Positions 53,448 through 64,000 of a stretch of DNA of 64,000 nt are shown here, in pieces. Position 1 is the first letter of the stretch. The number at the start of each line of letters is the position of its first letter. Position numbers and translations under genes: made by a program. The notes under the pieces are model-generated. The model was not told the origin of the DNA and did no database searches. It saw nothing but the letters and a program-made list of their open reading frames with translations. This stretch comes from Chamaelirium japonicum (taxonomy: Eukaryota > Streptophyta > Magnoliopsida > Liliales > Melanthiaceae), in contig OX393549.1 of the NCBI GenBank assembly GCA_947650365.1, positions 90,800,111-90,864,110 on the forward strand, written 5' to 3'.

Positions 53448-53904
53448 TAGGGCTGGCAATTTCGGACCCGACACGGCAGACCCGACACGACCCGACACGA
53501 AGTTAGCAGGTCTGGGTCAGGGCTAAACGGGTTCGGGTCGTAAAAGGGTCGACGCGATAGACCCGTTTAATAAACGGGTCTGGACACGGTAGACCCGAGA
53601 AGACCCGTTTAGTATTCAATGGGTTGTGTCGGGTCGGGTCTACCCGCAATCTGATACTATAATATATAATACCAGCGGCTCTTTCGAGTCAGGTCGGGTC
53701 GAGTCGGATTGGGTCGGATCGGGTCAACTGAATAGGACCGGGTCGTAAACGGGTCTTACCTGGTCTTATCGGGTCTACCCGTTTATTAGCGGGTCGGGTA
53801 CGGGTTTAGGATCTAGACACGATTAGTTAAACGGGTCGGGTCCGGGTTTAGGGGTTTTGGACACGACACAACACTAGACACGACACGACCCATTGCCACC
53901 CCTA
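53448..53904. mobile_element. hAT-type MITE 5 (457 bp)
   Basis: Its ends are TAGGGCTGGCAA and TTGCCACCCCTA. The flanks are GTTATAGC (53440-53447) and ATTATAGC (53905-53912), an 8-bp duplication with one change. It is an inverted copy of the MITE 4 family, 337 bp away, sharing the TATATATTATAGTATC-like middle. Confidence 0.9.
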
Positions 53905-54240
53905 ATTATAGCAATGCCGCCAAAGATCCACAATGGCATGCCGCTATGAACGACGAGTTTAATGCCCTAATTCATAACAAAACCTGGACACTTGTTCCAC
54001 CACCAGATACCAAAAATATTATTGGCAAAAAGTGGGTTTATCAGATCAAACGACATCAAGATGGTTCTCTTGAGCACTTTAAAGCCCGCTTGGTTGCTAA
54101 GGGTTTTACTCAACAAGCTAGCCACGATTATGACTATGAACTTCTACACACATACTTATTGATCAACTTCTCCATCACCTTAGGCGCATTTTTGCTATGA
54201 AAGATCTAAGTTCATTGCGTGTCTTCCTCGGTATTGAAGC
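53905..54240 (+). pseudogene. Copia element F reverse transcriptase, N-terminal part
   Basis: The frame reads [40 protein letters not shown] and [10 protein letters not shown], the start of Copia reverse transcriptase. It then runs into unrelated frames, and the core with the YVDD box is missing, lost by deletion near 54160-54180. Confidence 0.82.
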
Positions 54241-54369
54241 ATGCAATAACTCTCATGGTCTGCACTTATCACAAAGCAAGTATGTCTCATACCTCTTACA
54301 ACGGTTTAACTTAGAAGGAGTAAAACCCATGCACACTCCAAATTCCTTAGGGGAACAAATTATTGAGTC

Positions 54370-55035
54370 ATGATGGAGAACTCTTGGCTGACCCCACCAC
54401 ATATCGAAGCGTAGTCGGCGCCCTGCAGTATTTGACTCTTACTCGTCCGGATATCTCTTACGCTGTACGATAGGTTTGCCAATTTCTTCATGCTCCCCGC
54501 ACCACTCATTTGGTGGCAGTCAAGTGCATTCTCTGGTATCTTAAGACCATAATTTCTTATGGTATTCTTCTCTGGCTGGATTGTACATCTTCTTTACATG
54601 GCTACACTGACTCGGATTGGGCTGGATGTCCGGATGACCGACGCTCTACAAGTGGGTTTTGCATCTATTTAAGGCCCAATTTGATTTCATGGAGTGCCAA
54701 AAAACAACTTACGGTCACTCGATCTAGTGCTGAAGCACAGTACAAAGGTTTGGCCAATGCTTGTGCAGAGCTCATATGGATTCAATCCTTACTTCGTGAC
54801 CGTCATATTTTTCTTACCAAGCCCCCACATTATACTGTGTTAATGTTTCGGCCATCTACCTATCAGCCAATCCGGTCTTTCACAGCGGGACCAAGCACAT
54901 AGAGGTCGATTACCACTTCATACAGGAACCTGTGGCACGCCAAGCTCTTAAGGTTTCATATCACCAAGGGGATGAGTCGCCAACGGCTCAAATTCTTAAG
55001 AAGCAAGTTAATTGTTTTGTTCCCACCAGGTTAAC
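54370..55035 (+). pseudogene. Copia element F RNase H
   Basis: It reads [20 protein letters not shown], then LHGYTDSDWAGCPDDRRSTS, then SAKKQLTVTRSSAEAQYKGL, the conserved RNase H blocks of Copia. Stops lie near 54470 and 54900. The TDSDWAG catalytic block is kept. Confidence 0.85.
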
Positions 55036-55108
55036 TTGAAGGGGAGTAATAGAGCACGCCACATTCAAAGCTCTGTCAATAGCCTCTCCTCAACAAACTT
55101 ATGTAAAT

Positions 55109-55426
55109 TATGACGACCAAGATTCAATAGCCAAGGGCCAAGACTCCTGAGGCTGGGATGTCAAGATGGATGAGGTGAGGTATAAAAGGCCACGAGTTAG
55201 CCTCACATCGCCTGGAGAGAAGGAGATCCTGAGCTACTTATATAATTTTTCCTCCCAAATATAGAAGACTCGTTTTAAAACCATGGGCCGCTACGGATTT
55301 CGTAAGAACTCCGTAGTTAGGCGTGCTCGGGCGGAGCAATCCTAGGATGGGTGACCTCCCTGGGAAGTTCTCGTACGGGCACGAACAAAGCGGACAATAT
55401 CTTGTGTGTTTGGAGCGGATGTTACA
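55109..55426 (+). mobile_element. Cassandra solo LTR (318 bp)
   Basis: It starts TATGACGACCAAGATTC (TG changed to TA) and ends GCGGATGTTACA. It is flanked by TAAAT at 55104-55108 and 55427-55431. Its 5S-like part is at 55300-55375. It lies in the 3' LTR of Copia F, while the 5' LTR shows the empty site (CTATAAATCC near 49783-49792). Confidence 0.93.
55300..55375 (+). ncRNA. 5S rRNA-like segment in Cassandra solo LTR
   Basis: It holds AAGAACTCCGTAGTTAGGCG and CTAGGATGGGTGACCTCC, with a small loss in the GGGCGAGAG part (GGGCGGAGC). Confidence 0.82.
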
Positions 55427-55562
55427 TAAATCCTCTCCGTTGTTATTTCTTTGTTGATAAAATCATGTGAGTTGTTGTAACAACTTTGGTTGTAAATGCT
55501 CTATTTAAAGAGCCATTATATTGGATATAGAATATCGGACTATTATAGTCACAAAATTCTTT

Positions 55563-55665
55563 TACCCCTGGCCCCTCCTAGTTGCCCTCTGCTGGTGCCC
55601 TTGTCACCGCCAACTCCGCAAATGTCTCATGTCGTCATCGGTAGCCCCTTGCCGAGGGTATATAA
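55563..55665 (+). pseudogene. LRR fragment of a TMK-like receptor kinase, 3' part
   Basis: Immediately after Copia F one frame reads [14 protein letters not shown], matching the SANSANV turn that follows the DNP block in TMK-type LRR proteins, before a stop. Together with 49594-49726 this suggests one host fragment split by F. Confidence 0.42.
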
Positions 55666-55670
55666 CTGTT

Positions 55671-56590
<920 letters not shown>

Positions 56591-56659
56591 TATTTTGTTT
56601 TATTTTGCCAAGTTAACTTAGTGTATAAGTAGAGGGACACACGTCACGCACCATATCTG

Positions 56660-56795
56660 CTTAGTAAGTGTCCTTCCATTGGAAGAAATTTCAGCACAAC
56701 CTTTGTACCATACAATCATGGGGCCCACTGTCATAGAGGGCAGAGTCTATTAACACGCTCTGAGTGCTGGGGGCCACTAGCTCATATGCTGGGGG
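56660..56795. repeat. Left arm of an inverted repeat that flanks the hAT element
   Basis: GAAATTTCAGCACAACCTTTG and TACCATACAA...GGGGCCCACT are found inverted at 62690-62760. The hAT element therefore sits near the centre of a palindromic element. Confidence 0.6.
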
Positions 56796-57183
56796 CTTCT
56801 ACCTAGGGGTGGCAATGGGTCGGGTCGGGTCGGGTTCGGGTCGGGTTGAGACCTATGTATAACAGAAAAATAGCCAACCCGAACCCGACCCGTTTAATAA
56901 ACGGGTCAAAAATATAAACCCAAACCCGACCCGCCAATAATTGGGTTGACCCGACCCGACCCGTTCAACCCGTTTAATACTCGGGTCGGGTCGGGTCGGG
57001 TCGGCTGGTGTTTCACAGTTTTGACTCTTGAGTGTTTGTGCCTTAGTGGGCTGTAAGCCTGTAACTTATAATTGTAAACTTGTAAGCCCATAACCTGTAA
57101 GCCCATAAACCAGTAAGCCCATAACCTGTAAACAGTAAACCTGATTATATTTTTTTCATCCAAAACCTGATATAGGATAATAG

Positions 57184-57450
57184 GACACTACCACCCAGCC
57201 CCCATAACCTGTAAGCCCAAATCCAACAATCTCCATAACCTGTAAGCCCCAGCACATTGATGGGTACAAAATTACAAATAGAGACTTTTTAGAATTAAAG
57301 GATGCAAACAACTGAACAAGGTCCAAAACCCAGAGGGCAAAAGAATCCAAAGAGAACTCAATGCTCTAAGCCTCTAATTAACATCATCTAGCTGATACTA
57401 TCCATAATGACATGGCAGTGTTGTTCCTTTTCATTCACAGAATCACAAAT

Positions 57451-57488
<38 letters not shown>

Positions 57489-57782
57489 TCCTTAACCAAA
57501 GTTTAAAAAGGAAGCGACACTACCACCCAGCCCCCATAACCTGTAAGCCCAAATCCAACAATCTCCATAACCTGTAAGCTCCAGCACATTGATGGGTACA
57601 AAATTACAAATAGAGACTTTTTAGAATTAAAGGATGCAAACAACTGAACAAGGTCCAAAACCCAGAGGGCAAAAGAATCCAAAGAGAACTCAATGCTCTA
57701 AGCCTCTAATCAACATCATCTAGCTGACACTATCCATAATGACATGGCAGTGTTGTTCCTTTTAATTCACAGAATCACAAAT

Positions 57783-57823
<41 letters not shown>

Positions 57824-58160
57824 TAATCCTTAACCAAAGTTTAAAAAGGAAGCGACACTACCACCCAGCCCCCATAACCTGTAAGCCCAAATCCAACAAT
57901 CTCCATAACCTGTAAGCTCCAGCACATTGATGGGTACAAAATTACAAATAGAGACTTTTTAGAATTAAATGATGCAAACAAGGTCCAAAACCCAGAGGGC
58001 AAAAGAATCCAAAGAGAACTCAATGCTCTAAGCCTCTAATCAACATCATCTAACTGACACTATCCATAATGACATGGCAGTGTTGTTCCTTTTCATTCAC
58101 AAATGAAGAGAAAGAGAGAGAGAGAATATTAATCCTTAACCAAAGTTTAAAAAGGAAGCA
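57184..58160. repeat. Three-copy tandem repeat in the hAT element, unit about 335 bp
   Basis: GACACTACCACCCAGCCCCC starts at 57184, 57516 and 57854. Each unit ends with a (GA)n run and TATTAATCCTTAACCAAAG. Copies are nearly identical, so the amplification is recent. The third is shortened by two small deletions. It lies downstream of the transposase gene. Confidence 0.9.
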
Positions 58161-58870
58161 GTTATGAAAGAAATGAGTGAAACATCAGCATGGCTTTCAT
58201 GTATTTACATCACAAGGTTAAGGTGCGAAAGAGAAAAAAAAGAATTCACCTCAAATTCCAATCTAGCATTCTAGCTAAAGTAAGAAACATAATCACATGA
58301 AGCATCAGAAATCAATTCCCACCCTGTTTCCTAGGAAACATGCGCCTCTCCCATGACATCCATGTGACTATGTGAGAGGAATTCAGAGGGAGCAGTGGGA
58401 ATTCACCTTGCCCTCGTAAGAAGCCATCCACATCCTCCAACCCACCAAAGAACCCATGACCTGAATTCTCCTCCAACTTAACATTGTAACTGTACTTGTT
58501 AAAACTGAGCAAAAGAACATGAGCTTGCAATTTGGAAGATGCGTTTCATTGAAGATAGTGCAAAAAACAAATAACCCCCAAAACAAATGATTTTTAAAAA
58601 GTAATTAGAACACAAAATGTAGATGGTGCAAAAAACACAGCAACGACACAAAATGTAGATAGTGCAAAAAACACAACGACGACACAAAATGCATTTCCAA
58701 CTCTCAAACTCGTAGCAACATCATCAATTTCCAACTCATCTCCTCTCCCCCTTTGCTTCAAGGCCAACCTAAAAGAGAAAAACAAATACAAATTAGATAT
58801 CAAATGAAATAAAGAAAAAATTCAGAATTTGAATATCAAAATATTATAGTTGTAGCACTACTTACCATTA
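58161..58870. other. 3' flank of the hAT transposase gene
   Basis: No coding sequence is recognised. A 43-bp unit (GTAGATGGTGCAAAAAACACA) is present twice at 58618-58690. GTAAGT at 58866-58861 (minus strand) could start a further intron in the 3' untranslated region. Confidence 0.4.
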
Positions 58871-61100
58871 TCAATCAAGATTAACCGTATTTGTAGTTGA
58901 TGACTGAGTTGATTGAGATGCATCTTGATTAATCGTTAAATTCATAATATCTTCGGTTAGCTCATCTAGATTTGGCTCCAAGATGTCTAAATTTTAACAT
59001 AATACGACATATTAATAAATAGTCAAAATTTGATTTCATAATTACTAGACAACAATAAAAAAAAATTACCTTTTTCCCCATATAACCAATCACGAGTGCA
59101 AATCAAAGCCTCCACAGTTTCAGGCTTAAGAGCACTACGAAACTGATCAAGAACCCTACCACCACCACTAAATGCAGATTCGAAAGCAACTGTGGACACA
59201 GGAATACTTAAGATATCACGAGCCATTAAAGAAAGTTCAGGATACCGATATTGGTTGGTCTTCCAGAACATAAGAACATCCAACTTCTTGTTTCGATCAT
59301 ATCTTGGCTCATCCAAGTACAACTCCAATTATGTCTTTGATGTACTAGAAACAAAATCTTGACTTTCAAACGTGTCAAACTCCTACATTTTAAATAATAA
59401 AAAAATTAAATTTAACTCTAATAAAGAAGGAAAAAAAGATATAAAAGATAATACGAAAGAACATTTCATGTTACCTTCAAAACATCTACACCCGCATTAC
59501 CAAAATTTGTTTCCATATCATTTCCATCACCATTTCTACTTTTAGTTGCCCTAATAGATGTGGTAGAAATAGAATTGCGCATATACTCGTCAAAAAGAGT
59601 GAACAATTTCTCACGAATATGCATGATCTGAATAGAACCAATACCATAAAGCATCTGATAGCTCCACTTAACAAACTGAATCTTATAGCGAGGATCCAAA
59701 ATCACTGATATGCCCAAAATAATGCTATACTCTGACCAATACTTTTCAAACTTTGTATACATTTGTGAGACCATCTTACGCATGAAACTATCTGAACTGT
59801 TCATCTCTCGAAACAAATTCAATTGAAGAAGGAACACCTCTTTAAAATACAAATTTGTCGTAGGATATTTAGTTCCAGAAAAAATATTCGTTGCATTATG
59901 AATAAGTCCAAGAAACTTGCAAACCTTCTCAACTTTACCCCATTCCTCTTGAGTTGGGCATACCTTGAAATTTGAGTCACTCAACTGTAAATGACAAAAA
60001 GCACGTCGATAAAAGAGAGCATTTTCAAGCATAAAGAAAGTGGAGTTCCATCTAGTTGGAACATCTTGCCTCAAACCTTTCTTATATTCAAGGGAAACAT
60101 GTGCAACACATTCCATAAATTTTTGTTTTCTTGATTGTGAACCTTTAACATACTTAACGCTTTCTCGGATCTTCAAAATTGAATCATCTATTTCTTTCAA
60201 ACCATCTTGTAGAATCAAATTAAGAATGTGAGCACAACAACGAACGTGAAAAAACTCACCAAAACAAAGAAGAGCATCTTTTAAATTCAATTGGCTTTTC
60301 AATATCGCAACAAAAACATCATTGGAAGAAGCATTATCCAAAGTTATCGAAAATAACTTTTTTTCAATTCCCCATTCAGTCAATAAGGTATATATCTTCT
60401 CTGCAATGGCAATTCCAGTGTGTGGAGAGGGCATCAAGCAAAAATTTAAAATTAATTTTTGTAAAACCCAGTTTTGATCAACAAAATGTGCCGTGAGACA
60501 AATGTAGCCATCTGTTGTAATAGAAGTCCACAAATCAGATGTTAAGCTAATCCTGCCAGGAACTGACTGTAGCATGTTAAGAACCCTCCTTTTTTCTCTG
60601 TTGTATATCCTCACGACATCGGCCTTCGCAGTGTTTCTTGTTACTAGTTTTATATCATTACGCACATAAGTAAACATTGCTCTAATAGCCTCATATTCAA
60701 CAAATTGAAATGGCAAATCATGCTTTATTATTGCTACCGTCACTAACTCATGAAATTTTTCAGGATCAAACTTTGAAGACCTCATTGACAACGAACCTTC
60801 ATTCTGATTAAGCATTAGCTGGCCTATGTCTTTTGTATTTCTCATAACACAATCATTAATATGTCGTTTTAGATTTCCGATCCCCATTTTACTGCTAGCT
60901 AAATAAACTGTTCCACACTTCTTGCATTTGCATCTTTCTTTTTGATCTTCGGCTAAAGGAAGCATTTCAAACATCTTCCAAACATCTGAGACACGTTTTC
61001 TTTTCTGTTTATCAGCATCTGTTTTGTTCATATTTTCTGCACTAACAAATTCATTAATCTCAACACCATGTCCATCATCACCATCATGAGCACTTTCCAT
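58871..61100 (-). CDS. hAT transposase (BED zinc finger, hAT dimerisation domain), three exons, one in-frame stop
   Basis: Exon 1 is 61100-59475, exon 2 59382-59070 and exon 3 58986-58871, with GT-AG introns of 92 and 83 bp. The frame joins correctly across both. Residues about 38-95 are a BED zinc finger (CKKC...HINDC). The RNase H-like core follows, with TSDLWTS, TAHFVDQNW, ITLDNASSND and DVPTRWNSTF. Exon 2 has the dimerisation domain: MFWKTNQYRYPELSLMARDI, VSTVAFESAFSGGGR, LKPETVEALICTRDWL. A TAA at 59329-59331, just before LELYLDEP, is the only stop in about 680 codons. The protein would bind the element ends in the nucleus and cut and rejoin DNA. The stop removes the dimerisation domain. 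Confidence 0.88.
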
Positions 61101-61639
61101 CTATATAAAAAAAAAATCAAACATTGATATAAAAATTCACTACAAACAGTATATATGGACTATATAGTCACACGACTCACACACTTCAAAATGCAATACC
61201 AGTAAAACCTCAACATTAAAGTAAAAATCAAACTAAAACCTCAATTGAGTACAATGGGTAGATTACCGATTAGAAGTAAACGAGAGTTCACACTTCACAG
61301 TTCACACGCTTCTGAAATCTCAATAGGGATCACATTCACAGATTCACGATGTCTTCTTCGTCGAGTAGTCGATTTGAATATTATTATACAACTACAAAAA
61401 AATTTCACAAAAAAGAACAAAAAAAAAAAAGTACAAATTTGAAATCACACATTTTCTGGACTAACAAAAAGCATATAGTGGCACACTTGCATACAGGCAC
61501 ACATGCTACACAGCTGACAGCACAACTGCACAAGTTCACCAGTCACCACAGGTCCACAGCACACAGAGAATGTTCGTTGAAATGGAGAGAGACATGTAGA
61601 TGAGATCGTCAAAATGGAAAATTGAAAATTATGGTGCCA

Positions 61640-61788
61640 TATAGAGTTACAGGCTTACAGCAGAGATGTTTTGAAAATTAAGGACCTATGGACCTATGGT
61701 GCCATATATGGTTACAGACTTACAACAGAGATGTTTTGAAAATCAATGGAAGCCTTTTACAGCAGAGATGTTTTGAAAATTAAGGACC

Positions 61789-61877
<89 letters not shown>

Positions 61878-61951
61878 AGGAAATTAAGGACCTATGTTTT
61901 GAAAATCAATGGAAGCCTTTTACAGCAGAGATGTTTTGAAAATTAAGGACC

Positions 61952-61996
<45 letters not shown>

Positions 61997-62050
61997 AGGA
62001 AATTAAGGACCTATGGTGCCATATAGAGTTACAGACTTACAGGCTTACAG

Positions 62051-62126
<76 letters not shown>

Positions 62127-62130
62127 GGGA
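61640..62130. repeat. (GA)n runs and 110-160-bp tandem repeat upstream of the transposase
   Basis: CAGCAGAGATGTTTTGAAAA and TTAAGGACCTATGG recur four times, with (GA)n runs at about 61793-61871, 61953-61990 and 62053-62121. On the coding strand these are CT runs in the 5' region of the transposase gene. Confidence 0.88.
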
Positions 62131-62677
62131 TTGGGATTTGGGGATGGAGGGCAGACTCGGCAGAGTCGACAGTCGGCACTCGGCAGACGGATGGGCCGGG
62201 CGGCCTCAAGGCCGTAGAGAGAGGAGACGGTGACCGAGGGACGTCGGGGAGTCAGCCGCGCCACCGTGCCGCGCCACCGTTGCCGCAGCCGCACGGCCCG
62301 CACGCAGTGGAGATGGAGATCGAGAATCCGGGAGAGCTCTCAGTTCAGGCCTTAGAGCGCCGTTCAGGATTCAGGAATTAGGAATAGGATTATAAGTTAG
62401 GGCTTAGGGTTTTCTTTTAAGCTTTTACTTATAGTGGTCGGGTCGGGTCGGGTCGGGTCGGGTTGTGGGTTGACCTGATCCGTTAACTAAACGGGTCAAA
62501 TCGGGTCAATCGGGTCAACTGCATAAACCCAAACCCGACCCATTTATTAACCGGGTTAATCGGGTCAACCCGTTTATGACCCAAACCCGTTTAGGCCAAA
62601 CCCAAACCCGCTAACTTCGGGTCGGGTTCGGGTCGGGTTGGCGGGTCGGGTCAAGAATTGCCACCCCTACTTCTACC

Positions 62678-63381
62678 CCATGTCTCTTGAACCATAGTGG
62701 CCCCTCGCGGTTGTATGGTACATAGGTTGTGCTGAAATTTTTCCTGCATGGGGTTCCCGCTACCTCCAGAGGCTATCAACATGCTCTGAAATGCTGGGAA
62801 CTACCACCCCTGTGTGCTTGGGGTATCAATCTCAAAGCATCAAGATAGGTTAAGGCCAAAACTGAATCACAGTTGTCCGTTACACCAGGTCCGATCAGTT
62901 AATTGCACTTAGTCGTAAATATTGGCAAAAGGATGGACACTCAGTCCCAAATGAACGGCTGTGACTTTAACCCTCGTACCCTTGCTACACCATAGCTCTT
63001 GAATCGTAGTGGGCCCCACGGTTGTATGGTACTCAGAAGTGAGAATGTGCTGAAAATTCTCCCATGTGGCTTTGATCGTAGTGGGCCCCGCGGTCGTATG
63101 CTACACAGGTTGTGCTGAAAATTTTTCCAATCCTCAGCCTACGTGGCAGCTAGAAGCTCCGAACAATAAGGGTCCTAAAACCCTTCCTCTTCCTCCGCGC
63201 CCCCGCCCTCCTTCTCACCACACCTCGTTAGGGTTTAAGAAGTCAGTCGATTGAGCGGAGGAGGGGGAGTGTGTATCAAGCTCAGACCTCTATCACCGGA
63301 CTCGCATCCCTCTCAACCACCTCCACGACGGCGCCTTGTTGCGGCTGCGGCGGCGGAAGGCTGGGGAGATTCACAGCGGCC
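62678..63381 (+). promoter_or_regulatory. Repeat-derived sequence upstream of a putative host gene
   Basis: TTGTATGGTACATAGGTTGTG and GCTGAAATTTTTCC at 62713-62752 recur, diverged, at about 63024-63056 and 63089-63125. Each copy is preceded by AGTGGGCCCC(G/A)CGG. The first is also the right arm of the inverted repeat around the hAT element. A pyrimidine-rich leader with CTTCCTCTTCCTCC lies at 63183-63215. Confidence 0.45.
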
Positions 63382-63521
63382 ATGGCGATGGGGATTCCTG
63401 CCCAGCCTGGCCCTCTGACGCCCTCCTTTTCCTCCCACCCTCGCTTGCTCTCCTCACCCCTCTGCCGCTCCCAATCGGGCACGACATGGATGCTGCGCCG
63501 CCCCTTCCGGCGTTCGAATAG
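63382..63521 (+). CDS. Putative first exon of a host gene with organelle-targeting-like N terminus
   Basis: The ATG at 63382 lies in a strong context (GCGGCCATGGCG) behind a CT-rich leader. It opens 46 codons rich in serine, proline and arginine with no acidic residue (MAMGIPAQPG, SSHPRLLSS, MLRRPFRRSN). This composition is typical of a plastid or mitochondrial transit peptide. It ends at AATAG/GTATCC, a good plant 5' splice site, and the sequence turns T-rich at once. The product cannot be named, because the next exon is beyond the window. Confidence 0.5.
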
Positions 63522-64000
63522 GTATCCATTTGGGCTTTATTCTGTCTATCAGTTAAATGGATGGATACCCATATATTTCCCTCCCGTCCCTCCATCTTCC
63601 TTGTGATTTTTCTTGGTTCCTGCAATGAAAATCTGTTGGCGTTTCTAAATTTCTTGTTTTTGTTTTCCCAATATCTTCTGCTAGTTGAAAGTTTACTGTT
63701 TTTTTTTAATTCATTGAGTTTGGTAGGGAAAGACATCCTTTTTTCGACCAAATCGGCACCCATAGATTTATCTATGCTGTTTTAAAACAATGGGATAGAA
63801 GCCCACAGTGGGATGTGGTTAAGATTCTTTTAAGCATGATGAAGAAGTTCACCTTCTTCGTTTTTTACATTCTATTTAATATAAAAAAGTACAAGTTTTT
63901 GCATCGTGTTTGTCGAGAACGATTTTGTTCCAACCTTCTTAAAGAGGTTCGAGCATCACCCTCTCTCTCATTGGTCTATTTTGAGGGCTTTTGGTCATTT
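63522..64000 (+). other. Probable first intron of the putative host gene
   Basis: T-rich sequence begins GTATCCATTTGGG and has no acceptable coding frame. No repeat from elsewhere in the window is recognised. Confidence 0.4.

Larger units (their letters stand above)
49727..55562 (+). mobile_element. Element F: decayed Ty1/Copia element with nested insertions
   Basis: Direct repeats at 49727-49917 and 55047-55562 (the latter with a Cassandra solo LTR inside) are its LTRs. The 7-bp word TACCCCT stands just before the first (49720-49726) and just after the second (55563-55569), a possible target duplication. Inside are Copia gag, zinc knuckle, protease box, integrase tail, reverse transcriptase start and RNase H on the plus strand. 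The reverse transcriptase core with YVDD and the integrase core are both missing. The RNase H blocks suggest an Ale/Retrofit type. Confidence 0.82.
55047..55562 (+). repeat. 3' LTR of Copia element F, with Cassandra solo LTR inside
   Basis: TAATAGAGCACGCCACATTC to TATAGTCACAAA matches the 5' LTR, interrupted at 55109-55426. A purine tract GAAGGGGAG precedes it at 55038-55046. Confidence 0.78.
56804..62669 (-). mobile_element. hAT transposon, 5.87 kb, near-complete
   Basis: The ends are TAGGGGTGGCAATGGGTCGG on the left and AATTGCCACCCCTA on the right. A perfect 8-bp duplication CTTCTACC is at 56796-56803 and 62670-62677. Both ends have long subterminal arrays of GGGTCGGGTC/GACCCGACCC, likely transposase contact sites. 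Inside is a three-exon hAT transposase gene on the minus strand, with a 335-bp tandem repeat downstream and GA-repeats upstream. MITE 2 of this window shares both of its ends. Confidence 0.95.

Noticed and set aside
62395-62415. Telomere-like TTAGGG words
   Set aside because: Only two imperfect copies (TTAGGGCTTAGGGTTTT) occur, at an element end, not an array.

Overview
This is a stretch of nuclear chromosome from a seed plant, almost certainly a flowering plant. The evidence is the lineage of its elements: Tat-type Ty3/Gypsy retrotransposons with a second RNase H domain and PBS sequences next to TGT...ACA LTRs, Ty1/Copia elements, a Cassandra TRIM carrying 5S rRNA-like sequence, a plant L1-type ORF1 (DUF4283 plus zinc knuckle) and hAT elements with plant-style TIRs. 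The species cannot be told from the sequence alone. The only candidate host sequence is a TMK-like LRR receptor-kinase remnant around the Copia element and a possible first exon of a gene near the right edge.

Layout. (1) 1-16171: element A, an old minus-strand Tat-type element. Its left LTR is cut by the window edge, its gag-pol is broken, and a hAT-type MITE sits in pol. (2) 16177-18420: a decayed minus-strand Copia (E), apparently the target of A. (3) 18480-25636 and 48843-49412: element D, a gag-only Tat-like element with a ~107-bp tandem array. The array holds a 3.6-kb half-LINE (19358-22969) with a 1061-codon open ORF1, poly(A) and a 17-bp target duplication. (4) 25637-48842: element C, another gag-plus-satellite element without pol, inserted in the LTR of D. 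(5) 30467-44307: element B, the youngest Tat element (LTRs about 2% different by eye, TSD GTTGG), inserted in a 200-bp tandem array of C. B carries gag-pol on the minus strand, a spliced antisense gene on the plus strand (33859-36725), and a 2-kb array of palindromes built from WRKY W-box cores just upstream of that gene. (6) 47364-48779: two hAT-type MITEs in the 5' LTR of C. (7) 49471-55665: a TRIM-like LTR, then a Copia element (F) that splits a TMK-like LRR fragment. F is itself invaded by a complete Cassandra, a Cassandra solo LTR and two inverted hAT MITEs, and its integrase core is replaced by a piece of LINE ORF1-like coding sequence. (8) 56804-62669: a 5.87-kb hAT transposon with TIRs, a perfect 8-bp TSD and a three-exon transposase that has one in-frame stop. 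(9) 62678-64000: repeat-derived upstream sequence and the probable first exon and intron of a host gene.

How the parts relate. The 613-bp MITE at 47364-47976 matches both ends of the 5.87-kb hAT element over a couple of hundred bases each, so it looks like an internal-deletion product of that family. C and D have LTRs, primer sites and gag but no pol. B, with the same general LTR organisation and recent activity, is the kind of element that could supply enzymes in trans (inference). Each Tat-type element carries its own unrelated tandem array in its 3' half. No CRISPR, tRNA gene or intact ordinary rRNA gene was seen.
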